Source: a virus
Virus record (IMG/VR): IMGVR_UViG_3300017963_000020
Location: 24,134 to 88,133 of that record
Length of the DNA stretch: 64,000 bases
Strand: one strand, 5' to 3'
Below are positions 25,800 to 32,191 of the stretch, piece after piece. The notes beneath the pieces are model-generated. The model made no database searches. It was given only the letters and a program-made list of their open reading frames with translations, and was not told where the DNA came from. Position 1 is the stretch's first letter. The number at the start of each line of letters is the position of its first letter. Position numbers and translations under genes: made by a program.

Positions 25800-26072
25800 C
25801 TATGGTTCTCCCCCTGTAGGGTCGTCGTGGGTCGTCCTGGCTTCGCCTGTAAGCCGATTTGTCCCCCTTTCCCTCCCTATGGGACCCCTATACCTTTATA
25901 TTCGCCCCTGCGACGATTTGTGGCCTTTGGTCCCCCCTTTTGCCCCTATATCCTCCCCCTGCGAGCCCGTATTGCCCCTGTAGGCCGATTTCGCCCCTAT
26001 TTTGTCCCTATGGTCCTCCCCCTGCCCTTGAATCGGCTTACGGGGCGATTTTGGGGTCCTGGCGTCCCCCTG
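25800..26072. repeat. G-tract repeat region without genes
   Basis: About 270 bases with no supported gene. The minus strand has many G4-G6 tracts in modules such as GCAGGGGGAGGA followed by ATAGGGRCAAAA (two copies), TAGGGGC (several) and AAATCGGCYTACAGG (25847-25860 and 25978-25992). An exact 11-base inverted copy (25849-25859 with 26031-26041) is also present. Such iteron-like repeats could mark a replication origin, a packaging or regulatory site, or a structured RNA. The plus-strand ORF through it is a shadow. Confidence 0.6.
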
Positions 26073-26549
26073 CTAACAGGCATCCCCAGACGTAAGCCAA
26101 TCGGTCCCGCAGAGAGGACACTTGCCGACGGTATTGCAGTCGGGGCAGAGCGGAGCGTTACAGGCAGGACAGGCATCCTCCCCAAAGAACCGCTCATTGC
26201 ATCGCTGACAAGTATGGAGATCCAGGCAGGGTCGCTCTATGTTCCCATCGTCTGCAGGAGCATGAGCGTGACAGTAGTCGCGTCCCACGAAGGCAAGGTT
26301 CTCGCATCCCTCCACATGACACTCCCTGTTCTTGTGCATCGTGCAGTCCGGGCTCTTGCAGTATCCATCCTCCCCGTCGGCTTCCTTCCCGCATCCGTTG
26401 ACGCAGAGCGGGATCGCCTTGCCCTTGAACAGCTGCTCAGCCTTCCGTACGATGTCCTGACCGCCCATCGGTCGCAAGGTCTTCCCGCCTCTTTCGGGGT
26501 GATCGCCGTTCCATCCTTCCGGGATAATGTAATCTGGCTTCCTTTCCAT
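26073..26549 (-). CDS. multi zinc-finger protein
   Basis: 158 residues with about 20 cysteines and several His. From residue 60 on there are repeated CxxxC/CxxC pairs (CVNGCG, CKSPDC, CHVEGC, CHAH, CQRC, CPAC, CPDC, CPLCG), enough for four or five zinc sites in double-zinc-ribbon style. The start follows the leader CCCATATTGAAAGG. It could be a transcription modulator or host-protein binder. Family not recognised. Confidence 0.7.
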   Translation of the reverse strand: MERKPDYIIPEGWNGDHPERGGKTLRPMGGQDIVRKAEQLFKGKAIPLCVNGCGKEADGEDGYCKSPDCTMHKNRECHVEGCENLAFVGRDYCHAHAPADDGNIERPCLDLHTCQRCNERFFGEDACPACNAPLCPDCNTVGKCPLCGTDWLTSGDAC

Positions 26550-26577
26550 GTCTTTCCCTTTCAATATGGGTTTGAAT
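26550..26577 (-). promoter_or_regulatory. leader, TTCAAACCCATATTGAAAGG type
   Basis: Family member with TTCAA/TTGAA arms around ACCCATA. It begins directly after the TAA of the upstream gene. Confidence 0.65.
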
Positions 26578-26898
26578 TTACCTTTTGAATACCTTGACAT
26601 TCTCGAGCTTGCAGCTGAAGGACGACCATCGCCCCTCGGTGAACCCGTCGTCCTTGCTGATGCCCCTCTTGCGGATGTTGATTCGGTAGGGCACGAGGAG
26701 ATCCTTGGCCTTCCTGCCCGTCTCTTCTGCCTTCAGAGACGCATCCAATTTCCTATTGACTCTGTCTTCCCTGGAACACGATGCGGTCATCTCCAAGACC
26801 GAATCCTGATCCGCCGGATAGCAGGAATCGTACCGAAGCATATCGGTCGGGAAGGCCATCTTGGTCACGACCGTCGCCTCATGAATCCAAATCACCAT
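26578..26898 (-). CDS. small hypothetical protein
   Basis: 106 residues, mixed charge, three Cys but no clear motif. The ATG follows TTAGGAGGACAG. It starts 157 bases after the preceding gene, behind an array of hairpins. No family is recognised. Confidence 0.6.
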   Translation of the reverse strand: MVIWIHEATVVTKMAFPTDMLRYDSCYPADQDSVLEMTASCSREDRVNRKLDASLKAEETGRKAKDLLVPYRINIRKRGISKDDGFTEGRWSSFSCKLENVKVFKR

Positions 26899-26925
26899 GT
26901 CTGTCCTCCTAATATGGTCTCGAAT
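26899..26925 (-). promoter_or_regulatory. leader, TTCGAGACCATATTAGGAGG type
   Basis: Family member in which GAAAGG is replaced by AGGAGG, so the CCATATT box is conserved apart from the ribosome site itself. Confidence 0.6.
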
Positions 26926-26944
26926 GTGTTCGGGTCAACGGCAA

Positions 26945-27044
26945 GAGGGCCGAAGGCATCGGCCCTCCAGTCGGCAACCGAAACGATCGGTTGTCGAAAC
27001 CATATTGAAAGGCTGATGGCTCCGGCAGGTTTTCACCTGCCGGA
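26945..27044 (-). terminator. array of three hairpins
   Basis: Three strong stems in tandem: 26945-26953 with 26959-26967 (9 bp); 26971-26981 with 26987-26997 (11 bp, one wobble); and 27021-27029 with 27036-27044 (9 bp, GGTGAAA loop). They fill the gap between two small genes. This is probably termination or RNA processing before the next leader. Confidence 0.55.
26998..27013 (+). repeat. inverted copy of the leader on the plus strand
   Basis: The plus strand reads AACCATATTGAAAGG, identical to the minus-strand leaders. The following ATG at 27017 is too close and opens only a 42-codon frame antisense to the next gene. No plus-strand gene is supported; it may be a remnant or an operator in opposite orientation. 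Confidence 0.45.
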
Positions 27045-27055
27045 ACCGATGATGA

Positions 27056-27271
27056 TCAGGACTGAAGGTATTCCCTATCCTTCTTGCAGAAGAGGTCGTA
27101 GACCTCGGTTTCGGTCAGGCCGACCAGCTCGTCCTCGGTGAAGGACAGCTCGTCGTCGTAGAAGGAGAACATGAAACAGGAATCCCATCCCTCGCAGATG
27201 CAGACGAACCTTCTTTTGTATTCCTTGACTCCCTTGTCAATTACTTTGATGACCTTCGTTTCCTTGCTCAT
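27056..27271 (-). CDS. small acidic hypothetical protein
   Basis: 71 residues: a basic start, then an acidic C-terminal half with a Glu/Asp-rich helix. Three Cys without clear spacing. The ATG at 27271 follows GTGGAGGATACC. Function unknown. Confidence 0.6.
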   Translation of the reverse strand: MSKETKVIKVIDKGVKEYKRRFVCICEGWDSCFMFSFYDDELSFTEDELVGLTETEVYDLFCKKDREYLQS

Positions 27272-27292
27272 GGTATCCTCCACAATATCGGC
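27272..27292 (-). promoter_or_regulatory. leader, CCGATATTGTGGAGG type
   Basis: Divergent family member (CGATATT followed by GTGGAGG). Confidence 0.5.
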
Positions 27293-27295
27293 TGT

Positions 27296-27628
27296 CTATT
27301 TCTTCTTGGTCTTTTCCTTCGCGATGCGGTCCAGCTCGAGCTCGGCGATACGGTCCTGGTCCTTTTTGCATTCCGAACAATATCTGCGGATTGGAGGAGC
27401 GGAAGGGTTGACGAGCTCAGCGTAGATGGTCGTTCCGCATCCCTCGCAGCTGGAGAGCGGAACAGCCTTCGGATGATGGCTCACGAAGGCCTCCATACTA
27501 ATTCCGATCCCCGCTCCAATCTGTTTCCCATCTGCACTCAAGGTCATGTATCCCCAGTCGTAGAACTCGAAATACTTAACCTCCTTGATAATCCCGTCGT
27601 GATCCTTTGCGATTCTCGCTTTGACCAT
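27296..27628 (-). CDS. zinc-ribbon small protein
   Basis: 110 residues. CEGCG and CSEC pairs separated by about 23 residues make a likely zinc ribbon (about 60-90), followed by a charged helix ending in KKK. The N-terminal 55 residues are strand-rich. Start after TCTGGAGGGTTGAAAC. Function unknown. Confidence 0.65.
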   Translation of the reverse strand: MVKARIAKDHDGIIKEVKYFEFYDWGYMTLSADGKQIGAGIGISMEAFVSHHPKAVPLSSCEGCGTTIYAELVNPSAPPIRRYCSECKKDQDRIAELELDRIAKEKTKKK

Positions 27629-27655
27629 GTTTCAACCCTCCAGAATATATGCTGA
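27629..27655 (-). promoter_or_regulatory. leader with compensatory arms
   Basis: Reads TTCAGCATATATTCTGGAGG. The arms TTCAG and CTGGA still pair (one G-U) although the sequence differs from other copies, which supports an RNA hairpin. Confidence 0.55.
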
Positions 27656-27678
27656 ATTGATTTCCTTTTAACTAATAA

Positions 27679-27705
27679 CCTCGGCAGGGGTTTCACCTGC
27701 CGAGG
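27679..27705 (-). terminator. 10-bp hairpin of the GGTGAAA family
   Basis: Perfect 10-bp stem (27679-27688 with 27696-27705), followed on the minus strand by TTATTAGTTAAAAGG; a similar tail follows the hairpin at 28836. Confidence 0.6.
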
Positions 27706-27725
27706 CTGATTGTTTCCCGCCATGA

Positions 27726-27986
27726 TTAACCCGAGGTCGTGGTATCCAGAACCGAAGGCTTCGGCCGATGCCTTCTGGGGACGGGCTTCCCGGAATCCAG
27801 CCTGTCCCTGAGCGATCTCTTGTACCAATTCGGCATCTTGCCCGGACCCCAGTTCTTGCCGTTCCTTTTGATCTTCTTCCTCTTGTTCCGATGGCTTCGG
27901 TGTCCTGGCTGTCTGCCGTTCGTGCATCCTGCCCTCGTTCCGCCCTTCGTGCAGTTCTTCACGCCTGACAAGCTGCTCCCATTCAT
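27726..27986 (-). CDS. small basic hypothetical protein
   Basis: 86 residues, very basic, with a central KRKKIKRNGK stretch. The ATG at 27986 is about 9 bases after GAAAGGATG. Other frames here are also open, so this frame is chosen because it alone continues from the leader-defined ATG. Moderate support only. Confidence 0.5.
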   Translation of the reverse strand: MNGSSLSGVKNCTKGGTRAGCTNGRQPGHRSHRNKRKKIKRNGKNWGPGKMPNWYKRSLRDRLDSGKPVPRRHRPKPSVLDTTTSG

Positions 27987-28012
27987 GCCGTCATCCTTTC
28001 AAATATGGTTTA
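27987..28012 (-). promoter_or_regulatory. leader, AAACCATATTTGAAAGG type
   Basis: Family member (AAACCATATTTGAAAGG) that includes the TAA stop of the upstream gene. Confidence 0.6.
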
Positions 28013-28315
28013 ATCGTCTCCGAGTTCCACTTCGTGCTTCACACCGAATACCGTGGACGGGAACGCGCACATGGAAAGGAGGCCGACGTTCATTTCCGAA
28101 ATGCACCGACCACAAAGGTTCAGGGGTTTCGCGCTCTTCCTGAACGCTTCGAAGGTCACTTTGAATACGACGTCGTGAAGTCCATGGGTCGATCCGGCGT
28201 CCGGCATCTCAACGCCATCCTTGTTCTTCCTCTTGCAGAGTTTGCACTTTGTATTCTTGCCCGGATTCCTTTCGATGCTGAGTCCCGATCCGGCGTGATG
28301 TCCTGTGCAGATCAT
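28010..28315 (-). CDS. Cys/His small protein (zinc-binding candidate)
   Basis: 101 residues. CKLC near residue 24 and a later CGRC with flanking His could form a zinc site. Start ATG after GAAAGGATACCG. Function unknown. Confidence 0.6.
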   Translation of the reverse strand: MICTGHHAGSGLSIERNPGKNTKCKLCKRKNKDGVEMPDAGSTHGLHDVVFKVTFEAFRKSAKPLNLCGRCISEMNVGLLSMCAFPSTVFGVKHEVELGDD

Positions 28316-28344
28316 GTCGGTATCCTTTCAAATATGGTTTGAAT
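28316..28344 (-). promoter_or_regulatory. recurrent leader, reference copy
   Basis: Reads TTCAAACCATATTTGAAAGG immediately after the TAA of the upstream gene and just before GATACCG-ATG. The arms TTCAAA and TTTGAA are a perfect 6-bp inverted repeat around CCATA, and the right arm runs into the Shine-Dalgarno GAAAGG. Copies with the same CCATATT core precede at least 15 small genes between 8.3 and 32.5 kb. It could be a protein operator, a translational regulator site or part of an early promoter. Confidence 0.65.
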
Positions 28345-28788
28345 TTACTTGCTGTCTTCCTTGATCCAGAAGGCCGGATATTTCGACGCGATGTTGAGCG
28401 ACTGCCTGATGGTCTTGTATCCGTAGCATTCCGGGCATCGCTTGAAGTGGAATCCTTGCTTGTATCCGTTCAAGACCAGTTCCGCTCCGGTCCGCGAATG
28501 GAACTTGGCTCCGCACGAAGAGCACTCGTGATTCATGTAGGACGTGAAACCCTGCAGCTTCGCGCTCGGGCAAGCCTCCTGTTCGGGATCGACCGTGAAG
28601 ACCTTCTTGGCTTTCCCGGTCATGAAGATGCAGACGTTGTCCATGCCGATATAATCGCACATGATGCAAGTCGGCTGTTCCAGGATATCCAGGTTTCCTT
28701 TCATGTAGATCGTGTTGAGGAACTCCTTGACCTGCCCCTCCTCGGCCTTGCATTCCCGTTCCCATTCGGCCAGTTTCTTTTCGTCCAT
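28345..28788 (-). CDS. zinc-binding hypothetical protein
   Basis: 147 residues. CIMCDYIGMDNVC around residue 45, CSSCG near 95 and CPECYG near 122 suggest two zinc-ribbon-like sites. The ATG at 28788 follows GAAAGGGCATACC. Function unknown; one of the group of small zinc proteins of this block. Confidence 0.65.
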   Translation of the reverse strand: MDEKKLAEWERECKAEEGQVKEFLNTIYMKGNLDILEQPTCIMCDYIGMDNVCIFMTGKAKKVFTVDPEQEACPSAKLQGFTSYMNHECSSCGAKFHSRTGAELVLNGYKQGFHFKRCPECYGYKTIRQSLNIASKYPAFWIKEDSK

Positions 28789-28812
28789 GGTATGCCCTTT
28801 CAATATGGTCTG
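28789..28812 (-). promoter_or_regulatory. leader, TTCAGACCATATTGAAAGG type
   Basis: Family member with short TTCA/TGAA arms, located downstream of the hairpin at 28836. Confidence 0.6.
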
Positions 28813-28835
28813 AATGATTGCCTTTAACTAATGAA

Positions 28836-28860
28836 GCGTCGGGGGATTTCACCCCGACGC
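28836..28860 (-). terminator. 9-bp hairpin with TGAAA loop
   Basis: GCGTCGGGG (28836-28844) pairs with CCCCGACGC (28852-28860). Followed on the minus strand by TTCATTAGTTAAAGG. Confidence 0.55.
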
Positions 28861-28886
28861 TCCGATTGGGAAGGAGTGAACCGACT

Positions 28887-29120
28887 TTATTCTACGACGT
28901 GCTCTTTGACGTCGTCCAGGTTCCTGGAGTAGATCGCTTCCAGAGCGATGATGCAGAGGTCGCACACGAATTCGGTACCGACCTGACCGCCCGAAGGACC
29001 GATGATCTTTACCCTTGCATATTCATCGTCCTCCTGCGGAACGTTCCCGCAGATCGTGCAAGTCGGGGTCGCAACCCCTTCCTGAACCTCCACGATATCG
29101 ATCTTGATTCGCTTCTTCAT
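28887..29120 (-). CDS. small zinc-ribbon-like protein
   Basis: 77 residues with CTICG and CDLC pairs about 28 residues apart, a likely zinc ribbon. Start ATG after GAGAGGATACC. Function unknown. Confidence 0.65.
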   Translation of the reverse strand: MKKRIKIDIVEVQEGVATPTCTICGNVPQEDDEYARVKIIGPSGGQVGTEFVCDLCIIALEAIYSRNLDDVKEHVVE

Positions 29121-29144
29121 GGTATCCTCTCGAATATGGTTTGT
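29121..29144 (-). promoter_or_regulatory. leader, AAACCATATTCGAGAGG type
   Basis: Family member, AAACCATATTCGAGAGG, immediately after the upstream stop. Confidence 0.55.
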
Positions 29145-29366
29145 CTATGTCAGCTGGTCTTGGAAAATCCGCTTCGCCTCTTTCACCCGTTCCCGCATCG
29201 TTCTCAGGTTGTCAGCCTCGGTGCAATAGAACTCTTTCCTTTCACACCATCTGTATTTCCGCTCCTCGATTGCGTCCAGGAGCTTTTCCAGGAGATCGTT
29301 GATGTTCCTTCGGGATCGCATCGTTTCCAATTTCTTTTTCATGTGCGGAGTGAGCTTGCGTTCCAT
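29145..29366 (-). CDS. small helical hypothetical protein
   Basis: 73 residues, highly charged and helical, probably a coiled coil. The ATG at 29366 follows TTGAAAGGCAGTCAG. No family is recognised. Confidence 0.6.
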   Translation of the reverse strand: MERKLTPHMKKKLETMRSRRNINDLLEKLLDAIEERKYRWCERKEFYCTEADNLRTMRERVKEAKRIFQDQLT

Positions 29367-29390
29367 CTGACTGCCTTTCAAATATGGTCT
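29367..29390 (-). promoter_or_regulatory. leader, ACCATATTTGAAAGG type
   Basis: Family member directly before the gene at 29145-29366; no paired left arm here. Confidence 0.6.
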
Positions 29391-29395
29391 TCGGT

Positions 29396-29434
29396 ATCTG
29401 CTGGCTGGAATGCTGTTCTACTGCATGAGAGCCA
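29396..29434. repeat. inverted repeat, left copy
   Basis: About 39 bases that recur in inverted, slightly diverged form at 30350-30385 (shared blocks ATCTGCTGGCTGGA and TGCATGAGAGCCA). The two copies bracket the Lys-rich gene at 29475-30290. Confidence 0.7.
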
Positions 29435-29474
29435 CGATATTCACTTGCGTTCCCAGATCGGTGTTCCGTTCAGG

Positions 29475-30290
29475 TTAGTTCTCCACGATCTCCATGAGGC
29501 TGTTCGCCTCCAGGATGTCCGCCTCCAGCTGTTCCTTCCGCTTGCCGATGGCGTTCAGTTCCTTGTTCATGGAGCGGATGAGCTTCCCGATGGCCTTCTT
29601 GATCTGGGGGATGGACATGGACTTCTTCGCCTTGCGGTTCTTGCGGTTCTTCTTGGTCTTCTTGGAGGTCTTCTTGCTCTTGCCCTTCGGCATCTGCTCG
29701 GCGGTCGGGTAATCGTGGTCGGCCGTCAGCTTGATGTACTGCTCGGCCTCCCGGATGCCCTTGCCGTAGAGCTCGAAGAACTGATTGTAGACCTTGAAGA
29801 ACGCCTTCTGCGCCTTGCTCCGCGCCTTGCCCTTCGCATTCAGGGCGACGTTCAAGGCCTCCAGGACCTCGGCCTTCTTCGCCTTCTTGCCCGTCAGCTT
29901 CTTGTCGGCCTTCGGCTTGGACGCCTTCTTGCCCTTGGCCTTCTTCGGCGTGTCGTCCACGACCTTGATCTTGACGGGGACCAGGAAGCGTTCCGCGTCG
30001 CGGATGGTCTTGCCGAACGTGTCGGTGTAGATTCCGTAGAGCTTCGCGACCTTCTTGCGGTTCTCCTCCTTGATCGCCTCCAGGATCTGCTTCCGCAGTC
30101 CCCGACGGCTCTGCGAAGGAGTCACTTCCTTGCCCTTCTTGCCCTTCTTCGTGGCCTTCTTGTTCTTCTTGCTGTCCTTGACCTTCTTGCCGGACTTCTT
30201 GGCTTTCTTGTTCTTCTTCGTGGTCTTCGTGGCCTTGGAATCCTTGATGGTCTGCATGAGGTCGTTGATGGCCTTTTCGAGCTTCGTCAT
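29475..30290 (-). CDS. Lys-rich histone-like repeat protein
   Basis: 271 residues in which three Lys-rich linkers alternate with short helical modules. Modules at about 70-105 and 160-190 look related (KKVAKLYGIYTDTFGKTIRDAE versus an FFKVYNQFFELYGKGIREAE-type stretch), suggesting an internal duplication. The design resembles histone-H1-like proteins. Flanked by a 36-39-base inverted repeat, which is unusual for a single phage gene. Possible DNA compaction or RNA binding; function not known. Confidence 0.7.
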   Translation of the reverse strand: MTKLEKAINDLMQTIKDSKATKTTKKNKKAKKSGKKVKDSKKNKKATKKGKKGKEVTPSQSRRGLRKQILEAIKEENRKKVAKLYGIYTDTFGKTIRDAERFLVPVKIKVVDDTPKKAKGKKASKPKADKKLTGKKAKKAEVLEALNVALNAKGKARSKAQKAFFKVYNQFFELYGKGIREAEQYIKLTADHDYPTAEQMPKGKSKKTSKKTKKNRKNRKAKKSMSIPQIKKAIGKLIRSMNKELNAIGKRKEQLEADILEANSLMEIVEN

Positions 30291-30349
30291 GGTTGAATCT
30301 CCTGTTTATCTTTGCCCTTTGAAATAGGGCATGACTTGACTGACTGACT

Positions 30350-30385
30350 TGGCTCTCATGCAGGACAGCACTCCAGCCAGCAGAT
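30350..30385. repeat. inverted repeat, right copy
   Basis: Reverse complement match to 29396-29434, with a one-base change and a three-base gap in the middle. Confidence 0.7.
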
Positions 30386-31248
30386 CGGCCGGAACCGATC
30401 TGTCTGGCGTCGTCAGGCTTCGCGTGTCCGCTACTCCGTTCTCTCCCCGATACCTATCCGCTTGATCAAGGGCGAGCTTGCTCATACTCCCTTGCCCCTA
30501 TCGGTCGTCCCTTTGTTTGCCGACGTCCCGTTCAACCGGAGCATCCGGGGAACGCAAGGTTATTCGGCTTTCATTTATTGAACGCCGGATAGGGGAGAGC
30601 GAATGATATGGTTTCGGTCGGTGGATTAGTCCGACCCGATTTTTCCAGACACGTTTAAGGGGATGTCTGGTCCTCTCGGCTATTCCTTGAAATAGACTTC
30701 CGGGTTTTTGTTTCAAGTACGAGGCCCGGAGACCTCTGGGCGACGTGACATAACAGCACTCGCGTTCGTGCGTCTGCTCGTTTCCTTGTCTGCCTGTCTT
30801 TCGAGCTATGGTCGGGTCATCTCGCGTCCCTTGCGCTGATGCGCTTTCGAGCTTGGTCGGGACTGCACTATCACCCGTGAATCAGGCAATCAAGGTTCGG
30901 TGGCTGACGCCTTCCGGCGAGCCTGACCTTTCGCCCCTTATGACGTTTCCGAGTTACTCCCCGCGAAGCCTTCTTGCGATCTCCCTCGGCAGAGGGTATT
31001 CGCGCTCAGGCTAAAGACCGGGACTGAACCCTGCGTCTTTCCTGCCTCGGCTCCGCAGCTTGCAGAGGAGCCTCCTGGCGATCAGCCTTTCACAGTTTCG
31101 TCCGTCCCCCCTTCTGCTGTCTCGCGACATGGAAGGAGCTAGGCGTCCACCCCTACTCCAGCCGATCGATCGGTCCAGGCTAACTCCCGTTCCGCTCGGT
31201 CTCGTATTTGTCAAAGATCAGTGTCGTGCTCTGCCGAGCACAGCTGAA
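30386..31248. other. gene-free structured segment
   Basis: About 860 bases without a supported gene on either strand. It contains hairpins at 30467-30494 (CAAGGG/CCCTTG with an inner GAGC/GCTC), 30616-30636 (GGTCGG/CCGACC) and 30646-30671 (CCAGACA/TGTCTGG). An inverted repeat joins about 30438-30460 to 30584-30600. There is a direct repeat CTTTCGAGCTNGGTCGGG at 30798 and 30844, and a diverged direct repeat AGCCTYCTKGCGATC near 30975 and 31075. No tRNA could be folded by eye. It may be a non-coding RNA or origin. Confidence 0.5.
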
Positions 31249-31282
31249 GGGTCGGCCGTCAATGTTTTCGTCAGGCCGACCC
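31249..31282 (-). terminator. 9-bp hairpin after small gene
   Basis: GGGTCGGCC (31249-31257) pairs with GGCCGACCC (31274-31282), directly after the stop of the gene at 31291. A U-run is absent. Confidence 0.5.
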
Positions 31283-31290
31283 GATTGTGT

Positions 31291-31479
31291 TTAGTCGTGC
31301 AGACAGGGTCCAAGGTAACGGTCCATGAAATTGGCGAGCTCCTCGGCTCCGTGAGTAATCAGGGCATCCCTGAGCTTCTTGTTCTTCTGGTAGTGTTCCG
31401 CGTCATGCAAGGAACGGAGCACAGACTCCAGATCCTTCAGGGAGCCGAACAGAGCGTTGATCCTTTCTTCCCTTGTCAT
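31291..31479 (-). CDS. small hypothetical protein
   Basis: 62 residues, helical, no motif. The ATG at 31479 follows TTGAAAGGCAAAGAC; the longer upstream frame passes through the leader and is not supported. Confidence 0.6.
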   Translation of the reverse strand: MTREERINALFGSLKDLESVLRSLHDAEHYQKNKKLRDALITHGAEELANFMDRYLGPCLHD

Positions 31480-31505
31480 GTCTTTGCCTTTCAAATATGG
31501 TCTCG
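31480..31505 (-). promoter_or_regulatory. leader, TTCGAGACCATATTTGAAAG type
   Basis: Family member; arms TTCGA/TTTGAA pair with one G-U. Preceded by the hairpin at 31538-31554. Confidence 0.6.
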
Positions 31506-31537
31506 AATGTTTTGCCTTGCTGATGGCCGGAGGAACG

Positions 31538-31554
31538 GGTCGGTCCCTCCGACC
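31538..31554 (-). terminator. 6-bp hairpin before leader
   Basis: GGTCGG (31538-31543) pairs with CCGACC (31549-31554), in the 80-base gap between two small genes. Confidence 0.4.
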
Positions 31555-31561
31555 GATGGTG

Positions 31562-32008
31562 TTATTTGTGCTTCCGCGCCCACGATGCCCTCTTTGCGAG
31601 CTCCCTCCGTACGACGTCGATCTCTTTTGCAACCGCATCGGTCAAGGAGGCGGAAGCCTGAATGAAGGTCCGCTCGAGACTTGTCTTGCGTCTCCGGAGC
31701 CGAGCGACCGACCACGGACGATAGGCGGAAGGCTTCACGGTGAAGAACCTATCGCTTGCTTCCTTCTCCTCCAGGTTCCTTGCGATCGCCTGTCCTTTCG
31801 CGCTCCACTTACAGCAAGCGGAAACGTATCGGCCGGAGTGTTCGGGCGTGTCGGCGAAGGGCAATCCTTCGACGTGATACTGTCTGTTCGTGCCGAGCCC
31901 GTAGGGTCCGGACACGCTGACGTCGGCCAGCTCCTCCTTGAGAAATTCCTGCCTTGCTTCTTCCATGGTACGTTTGAACATCTCTCTGCAGAAGTCATGG
32001 TCGCTCAT
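31562..32008 (-). CDS. hypothetical protein
   Basis: 148 residues, helical N-terminus and basic C-terminus (RRRK). The ATG at 32008 follows TTGAAAGGCGATACC. No family is recognised. Confidence 0.6.
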   Translation of the reverse strand: MSDHDFCREMFKRTMEEARQEFLKEELADVSVSGPYGLGTNRQYHVEGLPFADTPEHSGRYVSACCKWSAKGQAIARNLEEKEASDRFFTVKPSAYRPWSVARLRRRKTSLERTFIQASASLTDAVAKEIDVVRRELAKRASWARKHK

Positions 32009-32036
32009 GGTATCGCCTTTCAAGTACGGGTTTGAA
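32009..32036 (-). promoter_or_regulatory. leader, TTCAAACCCGTACTTGAAAG type
   Basis: Family member with TTCAA/TTGAA arms; the core is changed to CCGTACTT. A second half-copy TTCGAGACCG lies just upstream. Confidence 0.55.
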
Positions 32037-32051
32037 TGTCGGTCTCGAATG

Positions 32052-32153
32052 TTAGACGCCGAAGACTGCCTTGACTGCCTTGCGGAACCATCCCCATTTC
32101 ATTTCCCGTTCCCTCTGCAAGTATCGCTTCCAGTTTTCAGTCGGTCCGGCCAT
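32052..32153 (-). CDS. very small basic protein
   Basis: 33 residues, basic and amphipathic with four Trp/Phe residues clustered near the C-terminus. Supported by a good leader (GATATTGAAGGAGATACC) and a start at 32153. Too short to assign. Confidence 0.5.
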   Translation of the reverse strand: MAGPTENWKRYLQREREMKWGWFRKAVKAVFGV

Positions 32154-32178
32154 CGGTATCTCCTTCAATATCGGTTCG
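32154..32178 (-). promoter_or_regulatory. leader, TTCGAACCGATATTGAAGGA type
   Basis: Family member; arms TTCGA/TTGAA pair with one G-U. Confidence 0.6.
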
Positions 32179-32191
32179 AATGTTTTTGGTA

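Noticed and set aside
23895-28860. CRISPR-like array from the repeated leaders
   Set aside because: The copies are spaced by whole genes and vary in length, with no spacers of uniform size.
28818-30296. 492-codon plus-strand ORF
   Set aside because: Leu/Asp-rich antisense of Lys-rich genes; no ribosome site.
31015-31040. Possible tRNA T-arm (GGGTTCAGTCCC)
   Set aside because: Stem too short, loop of wrong length and no acceptor or anticodon arm nearby.
31011-31214. 67-codon minus-strand ORF in the gene-free segment
   Set aside because: No ribosome site, Arg/Ser-rich, and the other frames are equally open.
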